A stretch of 64,000 nucleotides of DNA from Terfezia claveryi (GCA_015179025.1 WHUX01000069.1:186001-250000), one strand, 5' to 3'; positions 21,718-33,281 are shown, counted from the stretch's first letter. Numbers and translations are program-made. The notes: a model not told the origin generated them from the letters alone.

Positions 21718-23969
21718 CTACAGCCACACAATCAACTCTAGCAACTTCCTCCACCTGGTGATATCCTTTTCCTCTGATTCCGCAAGACTCACCATGCCAG
21801 ACCATGCATGGCTTTGCTTGAGCCCATCCCACAGTCGCACTAGCCGCTTGTGCTCTTCAGAGTTCGCCTTGACCACACGGTTGTAACTATACCACCGGAG
21901 CGCAAAGGGGAAAATGAGGGTATTAACCAACAACACAAAAGCAAGATAATCATGAGCTTTGCGTGGACGATATAGGAGTGTTGAGAGTCCTAACTCGGGT
22001 TGACCAGAGGCTTCCTCCACCATACCGTGGAGACCTTGCATGTCCATATCTATAGAGTTCTCCATGATGAAGTCGGCGCTATTTCCAGGGTACCGGCTGA
22101 CTGACGATCCTGTAAATATATCCCGTGCTTTTTCTAGTAGCTCCATGGGGCATGAGATATAGCCTCCTTCATATTGACATTCCTTCCCAATCTCTGTTGC
22201 CCGGTCAAAATCAATCAATAACCCTCTAAACCGAGATTGCCCCGGATGGCCTGTATTATCAGTCCAACCTCGAAACACAACAATGTTGTCAGATCGCACA
22301 TCGCGATGTACAAGACCATGCTCGTGGACCCAACGTAAGGCATCGAGGATATCCTCTAAGGAGGCACGAAACTCGCCCGGAGTCTTGAAGAGTTCGAGGT
22401 GTATTGGTTGCCCAGCCGGAGTTATGCCAAACTCTGGAAGGGCCGGGTGGGGAGGGTCATGCACATACACTAGCTCTGGAATTGACTTCGGTTTTGATGG
22501 TCCCTGGAGACGCCGTAGGAATGCAATCTCGCTAGAAATCGCGCCTCCCGACTCGGATTTTGGAGCTGCTTTCACGATTCTATTGATCCCTTTGTGCCGA
22601 TAGACAGCCACTACAGCATTGGAGTGACGTTGTAGGACATGGACAAGCTCCCCCGCACCTGATGTGAATGGGAGGTGTGGAGGATTAGCAGTTTCATCGG
22701 TCAGTTCGGCAAACAGGTGCCGCAGCGCAACATCGAGAGACGTCTTGCGATACTGGATCAAGTGACCTGTGTATGAACTCGGATCCTGACTACGCCGGCG
22801 ATGTTGACCTCGGGTGGCTCCAATAGTGTACTTGATGATGATTCCATCTCTAAGGTCGGTAAGCATCCCTAAGAAAACTCGCCGACCTGGTTGACAGGCG
22901 ACCAGTTCCATCAAGTAATCAAATATTTGTCCTAGGTTGCTAGGCGACTCAAGCTTGGCACTTCCAGCTACCCCCTTTAGGTCAATTACAGCTGCAGCGT
23001 TGAATCTATCAGCACTGCAAGTGTTACGTTGGATCGTGATATCAGGTGAAAGTTCATTCAGATAGCGTCGCTCATGTGTATCAAGAACATGGGTCGTACC
23101 AAGCCCAAGCTCTGCTTGTGGCGCAAAAAGCTGCGCCAAGGTGTTGATAACTGCAGGATAGTCAATATCCTGCTCATCATCTGAGCTCAACTCTGTAAGT
23201 CGGTGGACTAGTGCTGCATCCATCCCATAGGCCTGGTGCAGTGTCGTGAGTGATGGTGTGTCCCTATTAAGCTGGGTAGTGGGCAGAAGAATTTGGACCC
23301 CCCAGTTTTTCGCCCGCGTCGTCGAGCCCCTATACTGTGCGTACGGGTTTGGTAGAGCCGGGGTAGTCGCCTTATTCAGAGCCTCGGAGAGCTGACCAAT
23401 GGTCTGTTTTTCTAGCTTCGCTGCCTCGTTACTGAGGTGAGCATTATGCGTTTGAAGCTGGATGGTCTGTTTTTCTAGCTTCGCTGCCTCGTTACTGAGG
23501 TGAGCATTATGCGTTTGAAGCTGGATGGTCTGTTTTTCTAGCTTCGCTGCCTCGTTACTGAGGTGAGCATTATGCGTTTGAAGCTGGATAACTTGACTTT
23601 GCAGGGAAGTCACTTGGGAGTTGTAATGTGTCTCCAAGGAAGCTAAGATGGTGTGGTAATGATGTTGGACCTGTATATGTTGTATATGCACACCGTTGTG
23701 AGCACCAGAGCTATTTATCAGGAACCTAGGGAGCCCTTGGAAGTGGGCAAGACGCACCTCATTGACCAGGTTTTTCAGTATCATATCGTAGAGTGGCTCA
23801 GTAGTTGTTTGTCGCAAAAGAGACTTTGCTTCTGTTGAGGACAGACGTTAGCAAATGGTGAATTGCAGAACATACCGGTAGAGAGGTGAGAGGAGATACC
23901 TGTAATGAGGCGACTTGCTGTTTCTGGTGGTAGGGGTCTCATAGCTAGAATTTGTAGTGTACTTTGCAT
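21718..23969 (-). CDS. Coiled-coil protein kinase with N-terminal region, two exons
   Basis: Predicted protein of 727 residues. Exon 1 is 23900-23969 (ATG, MQSTLQILAM), the intron 23832-23899 (68 nt; donor GTATCT, acceptor CAACAG) and exon 2 21718-23831; splicing keeps one frame through to a stop. Residues ~85-180 form a coiled coil with three identical 21-residue units (LQTHNAHLSNEAAKLEKQTI plus one). A middle part (AAVIDLKGVAGSAKL, then GRRVFLGMLTDLRDGIIIKY) resembles the N-terminal nuclease-like region of FunK1/Crinkler-type proteins. The kinase domain has AVVAVYRHKGINRIVKAA (candidate Lys), GLVHRDVRSDNIV (catalytic loop, near 530) and LLIDFDRATE (metal-binding DFD, near 563). The role is unknown; Crinkler-like effector or FunK1-like kinase are both possible. 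It is intact, unlike its transposon neighbours. Confidence 0.85.
23400..23590 (-). repeat. Three identical 63-bp repeats in the kinase coiled coil
   Basis: The unit starting gtctgtttttctagcttcgc occurs three times in tandem at 63-bp spacing without visible mismatch. Each encodes three heptads, so copy-number change would lengthen the coiled coil without breaking the frame. Confidence 0.9.
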
Positions 23970-25250
23970 GATGAGGGTGTACGACTCGCAGGCAGATAGA
24001 GCAGCCGGACTGCGCAGGTAGACAGAGCAAGCAGATAGATAGAGCAAGCAGCAGAGTCAGAGGAATTAATATCAGAAGTAAGCGTGAGTGCACTCTGGTG
24101 TAGAGTGGTGGCGACCAAATCGCGATGAACTAAATTAAGCTATGGTGACTAAGCGCGACTTATGTAAAGCTGTACTCTCATGCCAAGACCCTTCGGCTAG
24201 GTGTCATATCGTGAGTCATACTGCCGCTCATCATCAAGCTATGACGCTGTGACCAACTCACGTAATTCTGGCACACACCTCGGAGGATGTTGCGCCAACC
24301 AGACTATGCATATAATAGCAGCTATCGGCATTATCCCTGAATGTACCTATGTATATAGAGCTCTTCATATTGCAACTCTAGACATAGAATAATAAGAAAG
24401 TTCATATACTCATTTGCTCATTACATACCCATATACCCATATACCCATATACTCATACACCCCTACGTGCTCTTTCATACATTCGTACTGACATACAGTC
24501 ATACACAGACGCAGCACACATGTCTTAGGTAAAGTGACCCTTTATTAGCCATTCATCTATTTATCCGTTGCTATTGTTACTAATTTCAAGACATCACCCT
24601 ACCAAGATATTCAGTATTGCATGTGCATCTTTATAGGATATAGGTTAGTCACTAGGTATGCACATTAATGTGAAACTTTGAGTACCCCGCGTATTTATGC
24701 GCCCCAAAACCCCACGTACGATTTTGCCAAGATCCCCACATATTGAATTTAAGGCTAAGTGGAAGCTAAGACAAAGTAAGTTAGGTACCTAGCGTTTTAA
24801 GTTAGTCAGATTGGCACGTGCACACGCACCCATGAGACTAGATTCAATCAGTTCGATACAGGTCCCCACATTTCATTTCAACACACCACTACGACGTGAA
24901 GCCCAGATTTCCCCCCCCAAAGTCCTAATCGCTATTACTCCCGAGGTGTCCTAGCCAGGGAGTGTTTTCGCCAGGGTTAAAAATGTCTGGTCACTGAATC
25001 GCTCCTATTAGTTCACGTGAAGTTCTGTATTTGACAAAGTCGCTGAGAGGGGAATTCCAGAGGCCTGGGCCCCCCTGCTCAGGATCTAACAACCTTGTGC
25101 CTACTACGAACACAGACTACCTAGCCTACGTTCGGCTAGAGTAAGTGCTAGCGAGGTTTGGTCAAAATCTTGGCACTGCCATCAAGAAGGTGATCTAGCG
25201 CCAATGCTCCAGGCAACGAGTTCAACCCCTTCAGCATATCATCCAACTTG
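23970..25250. other. Kinase upstream region and gene-free sequence
   Basis: The ~300 bp upstream of the kinase contains gcagatagagcag-type short repeats. 24420-24460 has cccatata repeats. No ORF or domain was recognised up to 25250. Confidence 0.45.
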
Positions 25251-25254
25251 AATC

Positions 25255-25620
25255 AAAAGGTGAGCCTCCGGAGGAAGTAAAGGCGGGTGCTAATGGTGCT
25301 CGGATAGCATGGGTCGAAGAAAGGGGGGTACCCAGTCGGAACCACAGACAAACGCCCACCTCCGAAGCCCAGACGCAGCCGCAGACGCAGACACAGACGT
25401 CTACACAGGCGGAGGTTCGACCAGCTCGTAGGGGTAGGAGAGCTCAGAATCAGAAGTCAGGGGGAGGGGGCCGTGGATGTTGGAATTACCCTCGGCCCAT
25501 GGAACGGTCGCTAAGCTGGAAAAGGACAGTTTGAATTCTGCGGTAGGAAACAAGGGTAGAAGCAAGGATCCCAAAGAGGCCGGTCTCAATTTGGAAGAGC
25601 GAGATATAAGGAGCTAGGAA
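25255..25620 (+). pseudogene. Possible retrotransposon gag remnant
   Basis: The plus-strand frame begins EEVKAGANGARIAW and continues with a Gln/Thr repeat (TQPQTQTQTSTQ), Arg-rich RPARRGRRAQ and GGGGRGCWNYPRP, resembling the basic, low-complexity end of a Gypsy gag before a CCHC zinc knuckle (CWNC...). The knuckle is not intact. The identification is weak. Confidence 0.35.
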
Positions 25621-25739
25621 ATGTCGTAGGAAAGGGAATTTTTCTATAGAGCACTAGGACCGTAGCATTAATTCTATAGCGATACCTAAGATAGCTCCGA
25701 TACTTTTGAATACACACTCTTCTCTCTTCACGATTCCTC

Positions 25740-26160
25740 CGCTTAATAACCTCGTAATCTTACAGTGGAAAGCGGAAGTATCAAATGGGGTTGCTTGCCC
25801 ACAAGCTGAAGGACGAATACAAGACGAAATACCTTTGCGGGACTAGGATTGCAGTAGCCAAGCAGTGGGCTATTGACTTAGGGATTGGCCATCTTGATCA
25901 CTTTGTCATCTTGATCCCAAGGGGATCAAGACCAAGGCGGCGGCAGGGGTGATGTTGAAGAAGTATATGGAAGCTAGGGATCATTTCTTGACAACTGGTG
26001 CCGGGGACATCATTGAGACCGCCGAGGTTGACGGGGTTGTGTTGACAAGAGACTCAATCCGTCTTAGTAAATTCATAAGTTCCCATAGGAACCTCTTAGC
26101 CTATTCCAAATTCACAAGACCCCCAGGGATTTTGTCCTTGGCGTGGAGTGAATAAATTTC
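25740..26160 (+). other. Unassigned coding-like fragment
   Basis: One frame gives MGLLAHKLKDEYKTKYLCGT then AKQWAIDLGIG; a shifted frame then gives an open 68-codon stretch (GVMLKKYMEARDHF, RDSIRLSKFISSHRN). It looks like decayed coding sequence, but I recognise no family. Confidence 0.3.
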
Positions 26161-26370
26161 CCAAAGTTTTCCGTTTATTCGGGGTTATTCGTCGTATATA
26201 CGGTTTTTCCATGATCAAACCATGGATAAATGGTTGTGTGGCGATTTTCGGAAAATCGAAAATCGAGTGATTTTTGGATGCCAAGATATACGAAGTATAC
26301 GGCGCACAAAATTAACTCTGAATACCCCTAATAATTACCTACATATTTTGATGTAGATATATTAGCGGTA

Positions 26371-26690
26371 TTTGTTCTCGTGCCCAGACCGATTTATTTG
26401 AGTGGTAGCTTAAATCGGTCTGGAACTATGCTTCGCAGATTCAATTAGCTAGCTGCTCAGAGTGCTCCGAGACCCGGAGCAGGCTTCTTGGCACCTGAGC
26501 AGCTAACTTTTTATGTAATACCTAGTGTGATCTATATGCCCACCTACATATGTTCTCGTGCCCAGACCGATTTATTTGCTTAAATCGGTCTGGAACTATG
26601 CTTCCCAGATTCAATTAGCGCTAGCTGCTCAGACTGCTCCGGAGCCCGAAGCAGAAACCTTGGTAGTCCTGGTACCAGAGCAGCTAGTGG
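26371..26690. repeat. Two direct copies of an element terminus
   Basis: ttctcgtgcccagaccgatt, then cttaaatcggtctgg and tatgcttc occur at about 26368-26450 and 26551-26630. Each forms a hairpin (accgattta/taaatcggt). The start matches the TIR of the 33282-36853 element (tgttctcgtacccagac), so these are ends of related elements. Confidence 0.75.
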
Positions 26691-27290
26691 CTTTCTACAG
26701 TCGAAACAACTATACCAGGAAAACGAGTGAATAAGACACTTTGTCTGTATCTGAATTATAACTCTAGAATAAGTTAAAATTCGAGTCAAGAATGCTAATC
26801 TGAGGAGTATTAGAGGCAGATGAATAGGTGTGCCTCTTGGTAGACCAAGTATATGTATCGATAACAGAGTATTAGAAGTAAGAAGTATCAAAACGAGAGT
26901 AAGTGGAAAGAGAGCTATATCAATTCAACAGTTAGGGCAATTGGAAGGAGTGTAGGAAATGTCAAACATAAGAGCTAGAATGGGTAAAAAGGTAGTAGCT
27001 AGTTATTATTGGGATGATAATAAGTGGAAGGATAGGGCAGAGAGGGGTAGAATTGTAAATTCGCTTAAGAGGGGGAGGGCTAGATTTGACTAGTAAGTTA
27101 GATATAGATTCTGAACTGGAGTCTATTGTAAAAAGGGTGGTTCTGCTGAGGAGATTTCAGGTAAGACTGTGAAGTTATTGGAAGGTCATAGGAAAAGCAT
27201 TGTTGAAGATAGAGGGAAAGTGCTAGTAGAATATAGTGAAAAGATATAAGAGATCGAGAAAGGTAGTTCTAGAGAATGTTTTGAGTGGTA
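26691..27290. other. Interior of satellite-rich element, no gene
   Basis: AG-rich sequence without a supported ORF between the termini and the repeat block. Confidence 0.4.
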
Positions 27291-28440
27291 TAGAGGCACT
27301 TCTTTCCTAGCGGAGGAACATACACTTTGTGACCTGGTTCTGAGAGTCATAATAATTCCTGAGTAAAATTATATATACCAGACCAATGTTTTATAGCTCT
27401 AAGTAGGATTCTATGAACTAGAGTTTACATTTGTGCCCTGGCAGAGCAGAATTGTCTGCTCTAGTAGAGTAGGATTTTAGACCCCTGGGCAGGATTCTAT
27501 GAGCTGGAGCAGGATTTCGGGCTCCTGAGCAGAATTGTATATACTAGAGCAATATTTAATAGCTCTAAGTAGAATTCTATGAACTGGAGTTGACATTTCT
27601 ACTCCGGCGGAGCAGGGTTTTAGACCCCTGGGCAGGATTCTATGAGCCGGAGCAGGATTTTGGGTTCCTGAGTAGGATTGTATATGCCAGAGCAATATTT
27701 AATAGCTCTAAGTAGAATTCTATGAACTGGAGTTGACATTTCTACTCCGGCGGAGCAGACAATTCTGCTCCGCTAGAGCAGGGTTTTAGACCCCTGGGCA
27801 AAATTCTATGAGCCGGAGCAGGATTTTATGCTCCTGAGTAGCTTCTTTTATTAGAGGGACTCGATTTAAGATCTTTGAATGCAAAAGCTACTTTTATTAA
27901 TAGAAAATATTGCTCCAGTTCAATAACTGGAAGTTGCGGTGGAGAGAACGGATTGCGGGTTGTTGACTAGTGTTCGAATGCCAAGGTTTGGTTTAATTAC
28001 CCATATGTCTATTGAATACCTTCTAACACCACCTAACAAATGCTCCGTTGAGCTCAACGCTTGTCTAACTGGCCCCACAGTTTGTGGGTAGTAAGAGGAG
28101 GATCCAATGGACGCAGCGATCTTGGAGAAAGTCTGCTCCGGATCTCTTTTCAAACCAATTCTAGTGTTCATACAATGGTACTCACTAGCAGGGTCATGCT
28201 ATTCTGCTCTGGATTATAAATTCCTGCTCCGCTAGAGCACAAATGTGAACTCTAGCTCATAGAATTCTACTCAGAGCAATAAAACCTTTCTCTGGCTTAT
28301 GCAATCCTGCTCCGGCTCATCCAATCCTGCTCCGTTGGGTCATACAATTCTGCTTCGGAATACAAACTCCTGCTCCGCCAGAGCACAAATGTGAACTCCA
28401 GTTCATAGAATTTTACTCAGAGCTATAAAACCATTCTCGA
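27291..28440. repeat. Imperfect direct and inverted repeats around gagcag/ctgctc motifs
   Basis: Direct copies of a 140-170-bp unit (gaactggagttgacatttct, then cggagcag and gcaggattctatgag) lie at about 27410-27840. The reverse complement of the same unit lies at about 28200-28440 (gagcacaaatgtgaactc, catagaattctactcagagc). This makes a large imperfect palindrome whose centre (27850-28190) is non-repetitive. The 28270-28330 part also resembles 33595-33700. Confidence 0.75.
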
Positions 28441-28815
28441 AATCAGCTACGGAGCAACTGGGAAAGCAGCTAGGGAGCAACTGGGTAAGCAGCTGGGGAG
28501 CAACTGGGTAAGCAGCTGGGGAGCAACTGGGTAAGCAGCTGGGGTCCTGGGGAAGTAGCTATGAAGGCAACTGGGAAATCAGCTACAGAGCAACTGGGAA
28601 AGCAGCTAGGGAGCAACTGGTAAGCAGCTGGGGTCCTGGGGAAGTAGCTACGAAGGCAACTGGGAAAGCAGCTATGGAGCAACTGGGGAAGCAGCTAGGG
28701 AGCAACTGGGAAAGCAGCTGGGAAAGCAAATACGGAGCAGCTGGGAAAGCAGCTGGGGAAGTAGCTACGAACGCAACCGGGAAAGCAGCTACGGAGCAAC
28801 TGGGAAAGCAAGGCT
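28440..28815. repeat. 23-bp minisatellite
   Basis: About 15 imperfect copies of agctggggagcaactgggta plus agc, 23 bp each. ORFs across it are repeat artefacts. Confidence 0.88.
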
Positions 28816-29345
28816 GTTCCGGCGCAGGTTCGCTCATATAGGCTCTTCCGGCTCAGGCTTTCTCAGGTTCGCTCATGTTGGCTACTCCGGCGCACAGGCT
28901 TGCTCATATTGGCTGCTCCTGCTCAGGCTTGCTCATATAAGATGTTCCGGCTCAGGCTTGCTCAGGTTCGCTCATATTGGCTACTCCGGCACAGGCTTGC
29001 TCATATTGGCTGCTCCGGCTCAGGCTTGCTCAGGTTCACTCATATTGGCTACTCCAGCGCAGGCTTGCTCATATAAGCTGTTCCGGCTCAGGCTTGCTCA
29101 GGTTCGCTCATATAGGCTCTTCTGGCTCAGTCTTTCTCAGGCTCGCTCATATAGGCTGCTCCGGCGCAGACTTGCTTATATTAGCTGTTCCTGCTCAGGC
29201 TTGCTTATATAGGTTCCTCCGGCTCAGGCAATCCTGAGCCAACCTGAGCCGGAACAGCCTATACTATGAGCGAACCTGAGAAAGCCTGAGCCGGAACATC
29301 TTATATGAGCAAGCCTGCGCCGGAGTAGCCAATATGAGCGAACCT
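28816..29345. repeat. Gctc-rich repeats ending in an inverted copy
   Basis: Units of the form ggctcaggcttgctcatatt with ggctgctcc repeat irregularly to about 29225. From 29226 to 29345 the reverse complement appears (cctgagccggaacagcctat, aatatgagcgaacctg), so the block ends in a fold-back. Confidence 0.8.
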
Positions 29346-29528
29346 GTGAGGAGCTAGGACATAGGATAGATAGCATAGTGTAGTGCAGTATACATAGCAT
29401 AGCATAGTATAGTGTAGTATAGCGTATATAGCGTACGATAGCATAACTTGGCGCACGGGCACATGCCTCGCGCTACCGGGACGCCTTAAGCTCCCGAGAG
29501 TCAGTTTCGAGACATCATCATCAATATA
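29346..29528. other. Short intergenic repeats
   Basis: catag/tgtag-type short repeats at 29370-29440; no gene. Confidence 0.4.
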
Positions 29529-30295
29529 TAGAGGTCTCTCGATACAAGCATATCGTTCGGACCAGGAGAAGTATGCTTGTATCCAATTTATGCTTATAGC
29601 AAGAGAAAATAGGTAACTATGGAATGAAGCTAACTAGCGGTAGGAAATGTTGCGGAATAGGCTTATGGATACTAGCAGAGCATACAATCAAGAAATATCT
29701 AAACGAGAGTAGATGTGGAGACGGGAATGTCAAGGAGACGAGGCAGCGGAAGTGACTCTGGGACTCACCAGAAAGTCAGTGATCCTGTGCTGAATTTCTA
29801 GAGTCTCAATACGTTTTTTCTCACGCTGTAGCACATCTTGTAGCTCCCTGATATTAGCTGTAGGTTCAGCTTGAAAATAAAAGAGGAGTTATCCGTAATA
29901 TATGTGAGTGGAGCATGAGATATTGGTCGGCATATGTGTTTATGGCTTGACGCTCAATCTCCGATAATGCCTAATGAATGTGGGACAACAGCAGATTTGG
30001 AAGAAGAGGCCATTGTTCTTGCAGTTGTTCTTGCGGTATGTAATGCTGTATGTTCCGTTAGGGATTGCGGTAATTCTAGTCTGGTTGGCAGGGTAATTCG
30101 GCACGAGACTAGGTAATTCTTATCGATAAGTACCTATTTGTGGTTTAGCGCTTCTCTCGATACAAGCATATGTATGGTGACTAAGCGAAAAAAATAAGAA
30201 TATTCTTGTATCCAAAATATGCCTGGGGACCGGCGAATGTATGCTTGTAACCAATATATGCTTGTATCTGGTATGCTTGTATCAAGAGACCTCTG
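29529..30295 (-). mobile_element. Non-autonomous pogo/Fot1-like element
   Basis: The ends tagaggtctctcgatacaag (29529) and the reverse complement of cttgtatcaagagacctctg (ending 30295) are inverted repeats flanked by TA. Subterminal copies of cttgtatc and acaagcata recur. On the minus strand the interior keeps tail-like coding pieces: ITLPTRLELPQSLTEH (about 30050-30110) and NIRELQDVLQREKKRIETLE (about 29790-29860), like the C-terminal part of fungal pogo/jerky-type transposases. The catalytic core is absent. The TIR pattern CAG...TCTCGATA.AAG.ATA is shared with the element at 52958-53835. Confidence 0.75.
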
Positions 30296-30349
30296 TATAC
30301 ATACATCCATACACTTCATCTGTCACACGCCTCTGGCCGGTTATGACAT

Positions 30350-30670
30350 ATGGCGTCAAGTACAGATTCGAGCTCAGGCTCGACCAGGTCAGGCTCTAGC
30401 TCCTCCATCCGGAGGGCGAAGCCACCACCCGCCCCTAGTCTAAGACTCAACAACTACATTAAAACAAAGGCCCACCGCTCAGCGACGGAGACCCTCTTGT
30501 TTCAAAAGTTATTGACAGTCCTGAGCACTTTGTCAGATGTCGAGAAAGCTGCCAAGCTCCACCCGGAGCGTACAACAAGATCTGGCAAGGGACCCCCGAT
30601 ACCTTCCCCAAAAGACATTCAGGAGATCGAAGTCATGACACTAATTTTGTTTTACCGCATGTTTAGCTAG
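30350..30670 (+). CDS. Small Ser-rich ORF, unassigned
   Basis: 106 residues from an ATG at 30350. The first ~20 residues are Ser/Gly-rich; the rest (APSLRLNNYIKTKAHRSATE, TVLSTLSDVEKAAKLHPERT) looks helical and charged. I recognise no domain. It lies between a pogo element and a LINE-B tail, so it may be the start of a truncated transposon or host gene. The codon pattern is plausible but proof is lacking. Confidence 0.3.
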   Translation: MASSTDSSSGSTRSGSSSSIRRAKPPPAPSLRLNNYIKTKAHRSATETLLFQKLLTVLSTLSDVEKAAKLHPERTTRSGKGPPIPSPKDIQEIEVMTLILFYRMFS

Positions 30671-30718
30671 CTAGATTTAGAGATATCATCAGAATAAATT
30701 ACATTTTTGAAAATGCAT

Positions 30719-31775
30719 TTTTTTTTTTTTTTTTTGGAGTCTATCGTCTATGCAGCCTAAGGCTATGAGATGGCCCCGTTCCGTGAAGGTTTGGTTTCTC
30801 ACGGAACAAGAAGTTGCTTAAACGCCCTGCCTCCCGACCCTAAGAAAAACAAAAAAACCTCTAACACCGCCGCCACGCGTCAAACAGCCCTTGCCTGGAA
30901 TGACTAGCGCAAAGTGGATTTCCCGACCCGGGTCGGTAAATAAGTACTTTCCCAACTGAGTTGGCCCGCTAAGCCACTCGCAGGCTAGCGAGCCAAGGTT
31001 CAGCAAGCTGGGGTGCATTTGCCTGGGATAACTACACTCCCCTCCTCAGGTAAGATCTAGGTTACCGCATTCACTGGTGAGCAAGAGACCTGGTCAGTTT
31101 AGAGGCATAGGTCGAGCTTATGCAGTAAGTGACACTACAACGGTCCAACTTTTGGGAAAAAGTGCACAAGGTATCCGAGCGCAAAAATAGGGTGGATGAT
31201 ACGGTGCAATCTGATCTACAAGAGACCAGTTTTTTGAAAAAGTATACCGTGCAAATTGATTCCGATATCACTTACTGCATAAGCTGACCTATGTCTCTAA
31301 ACTGACCAGGTCTCTTGCTCACCAGTGGATGCGGTAGAGAAAAACGTCTCCACCAAGTCTACCATATATACCTCCCCCCCGTCCTTGACCTTCCTCAACC
31401 ACTTCTTCGTATCGTCCATGTCCTCCCAATTTCCCCATCTCCGCCCAACTTCCTCTCACGCGGACAGACTAGCGCTACGTGGCTGCCTGTCTCAACATGC
31501 CTTCCACACGTTCGGCAAGTCGGATCTATAGTGTCATCTATAACCGCTCTCCAGGACTGAAGATTACCCTTTCCTGTTCGGCAGTGCACATAGTTGATCC
31601 GAGCCTTCCTGCCCCACCTGATCACTCTCCCACCCCCTGTTCCCGCTACCTTCCTCTCTCTTGCTCTCATCCTTTTCCACTCCTGTTTAAGGCCCCCCTC
31701 TGATTTGAGGTTCCTCCGGTTCGCTTCTCTCTGCAATCTCCTTTGCTAAAGTATCTGCTATCTCGTTGCCGTCAA
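30719..31775 (-). mobile_element. LINE-B 3' end with C-terminal RNase H region
   Basis: A second LINE family, minus strand. The T-run at 30719-30739 is the A tail. The 3' UTR (with gggaggcaggg then cgtttaagc and ttgttccgt, shared with 42830-42860) runs to ~31060. Coding sequence at 31340-31775 gives GGLKQEWKRMRARERKVAGT, YVHCRTGKGNLQSW and PTCRTCGRHVETGSHVALVC, matching 42300-42560. It is 5'-truncated at about 31775, inside RNase H (GNEIADTLAKE). A MITE at 31063-31336 interrupts it near the stop codon. Confidence 0.85.
31063..31336. mobile_element. MITE with ~70-bp TIRs
   Basis: taccgcattcactggtgagc on the left is mirrored by the reverse complement of gctcaccagtggatgcggta on the right. The arms extend through gcttatgcagtaagtg, about 70 bp. 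The 274-bp element carries no ORF. It was inserted into LINE-B at a TA. Confidence 0.9.
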
Positions 31776-32646
31776 TCACAGGCCCCAGCGACTCCCGACT
31801 ACAATCCATTCCCGTCTACATTCCCACATTCCTTCTACTTCCTCCGTTTCATTCCCCCCCCGATTACCGGTCCGTCATACTTCCAAGCTGACCCCTGAAA
31901 AACGTGAATCATCGGCACAGTCGAGGGTGGATTATTAGGTTGCCATCCCCTATCAGAGCGCTTAGTGCTAACTTCGGCCATACCTAGAGGTATAGACTCC
32001 ATTGGTTCCCCGGACACACAGTTGGGAAGAAACTGTGGTATTAGGCAAATACGAACCCCTGTTTCGAACCTCGTTATGGTGATGATACCAAACGTTATTG
32101 TGTCGGTATTGCAGCATTTCAAACTGGAGATGGTCAATGGGGAGGACTTTTTTTATTTTTTAAAACACTCCTTACTCAATACGGACCCACGGGATACCAT
32201 GTCAAGCCACCTGGAAACCCGGGTGAATTTAGGACGAAGTTAATCTGCTAGGTCGACGTGAGCTAAATATAAATAAGAGACTCGTGAACGTCAATGCGGA
32301 GGTGGATACTACTGTGGCGAAATACTTTGTACATTTGTTGGAATTGTTATTTGAAGGGTCTTTTCTACGAGATTGCTGATGCGGCTAGGAGGGACTCATC
32401 AGTAGGAATTTATGGCGGACTGAGGCACATGTTTTTTCTAGGCCACCTTTATACCCCTCCGTCCTATCCCCTGCCAGGAATCTTAATACATACTCACCCT
32501 TCCCGCCCTCTAACATCTGGACGCCTTTTCTACATATGCCATTCTGTGCACTTCTGGATCTCCCATCTCACTTCCATGGCTCATCACAGGCCCCAGCGAC
32601 TCCCGACTACAATCCATTCCCGTCTACATTCCCACATTCCTTCTAC
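31775..32646. repeat. Identical 64-bp direct repeats flanking ~745 bp
   Basis: atcacaggccccagcgactc (running to ccttctac) is present without a mismatch at 31775-31838 and 32583-32646. The first copy begins exactly where LINE-B similarity ends. The interval holds a LINE-A tail (32146-32289) and otherwise no gene. Confidence 0.9.
32146..32289 (-). mobile_element. LINE-A 3' UTR copy, ~13-bp TSD
   Basis: A T-rich run then the LINE-A tail and UTR (gagccacctggaaacccggg-like) on the minus strand, flanked by gtcaatggggagg (32133-32145) and gtcaatgcggagg (32290-32302), one mismatch. More diverged than other copies. Confidence 0.8.
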
Positions 32647-33281
32647 ATGAGTGGTATCCGCCACGTTACAAGACTTCTACCGTCTTCACTCACTTGTAGC
32701 TTGCTGTTTTACCACAGATTCAGCGGCTGCACCTCCCCACTCCCCCTACACCTTTCCTCTCGTGATGATCCTCCTCCTCCACGTTTTGCACCGAATCCTA
32801 CAACACTCTCTCGCGATAAGTTTCCCGTCTATTCTTCTTTCTACCTATAAGCAAATACTTGCTTGAGTACTGTAATGGCGATCACCACCTCCTCAAATAT
32901 CTCAAATATACAAACTGCATCGCAAGATGGTATACATAGCGCCTATTTGAGGCTTTTTTTTTTTTTTCCACCTGCGTTCCACTTCAGCGTTGGTTTCTTT
33001 TATCAGCAGAGACCATTGAGGTTCGAGATACCTGCGAGCGTTCTTGGGAAGGATTTTTCGGGACTCCAGTCAAGGTTCTTGGCCTCATCCGCCATTGTGG
33101 GTTAATGACAGCACGGGAGTTTCTCATTACGAGATTCCCTTTTGTATTTAGCTTACGATGGACTGGGTAGATTTACTTACCTTGCACTGAATTCTGGGTT
33201 GCTCGTCATGGATCCTCGTCGGGTCCGCATACTAGCAATGAGTATTAAAGGAAAAAAAATAGCCCCTCTATGATAGCCTAG
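32647..33281. other. No gene identified
   Basis: Pyrimidine-rich short ORFs (32536-32866) show no domain; a T-run lies at 32957-32968. Confidence 0.45.
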
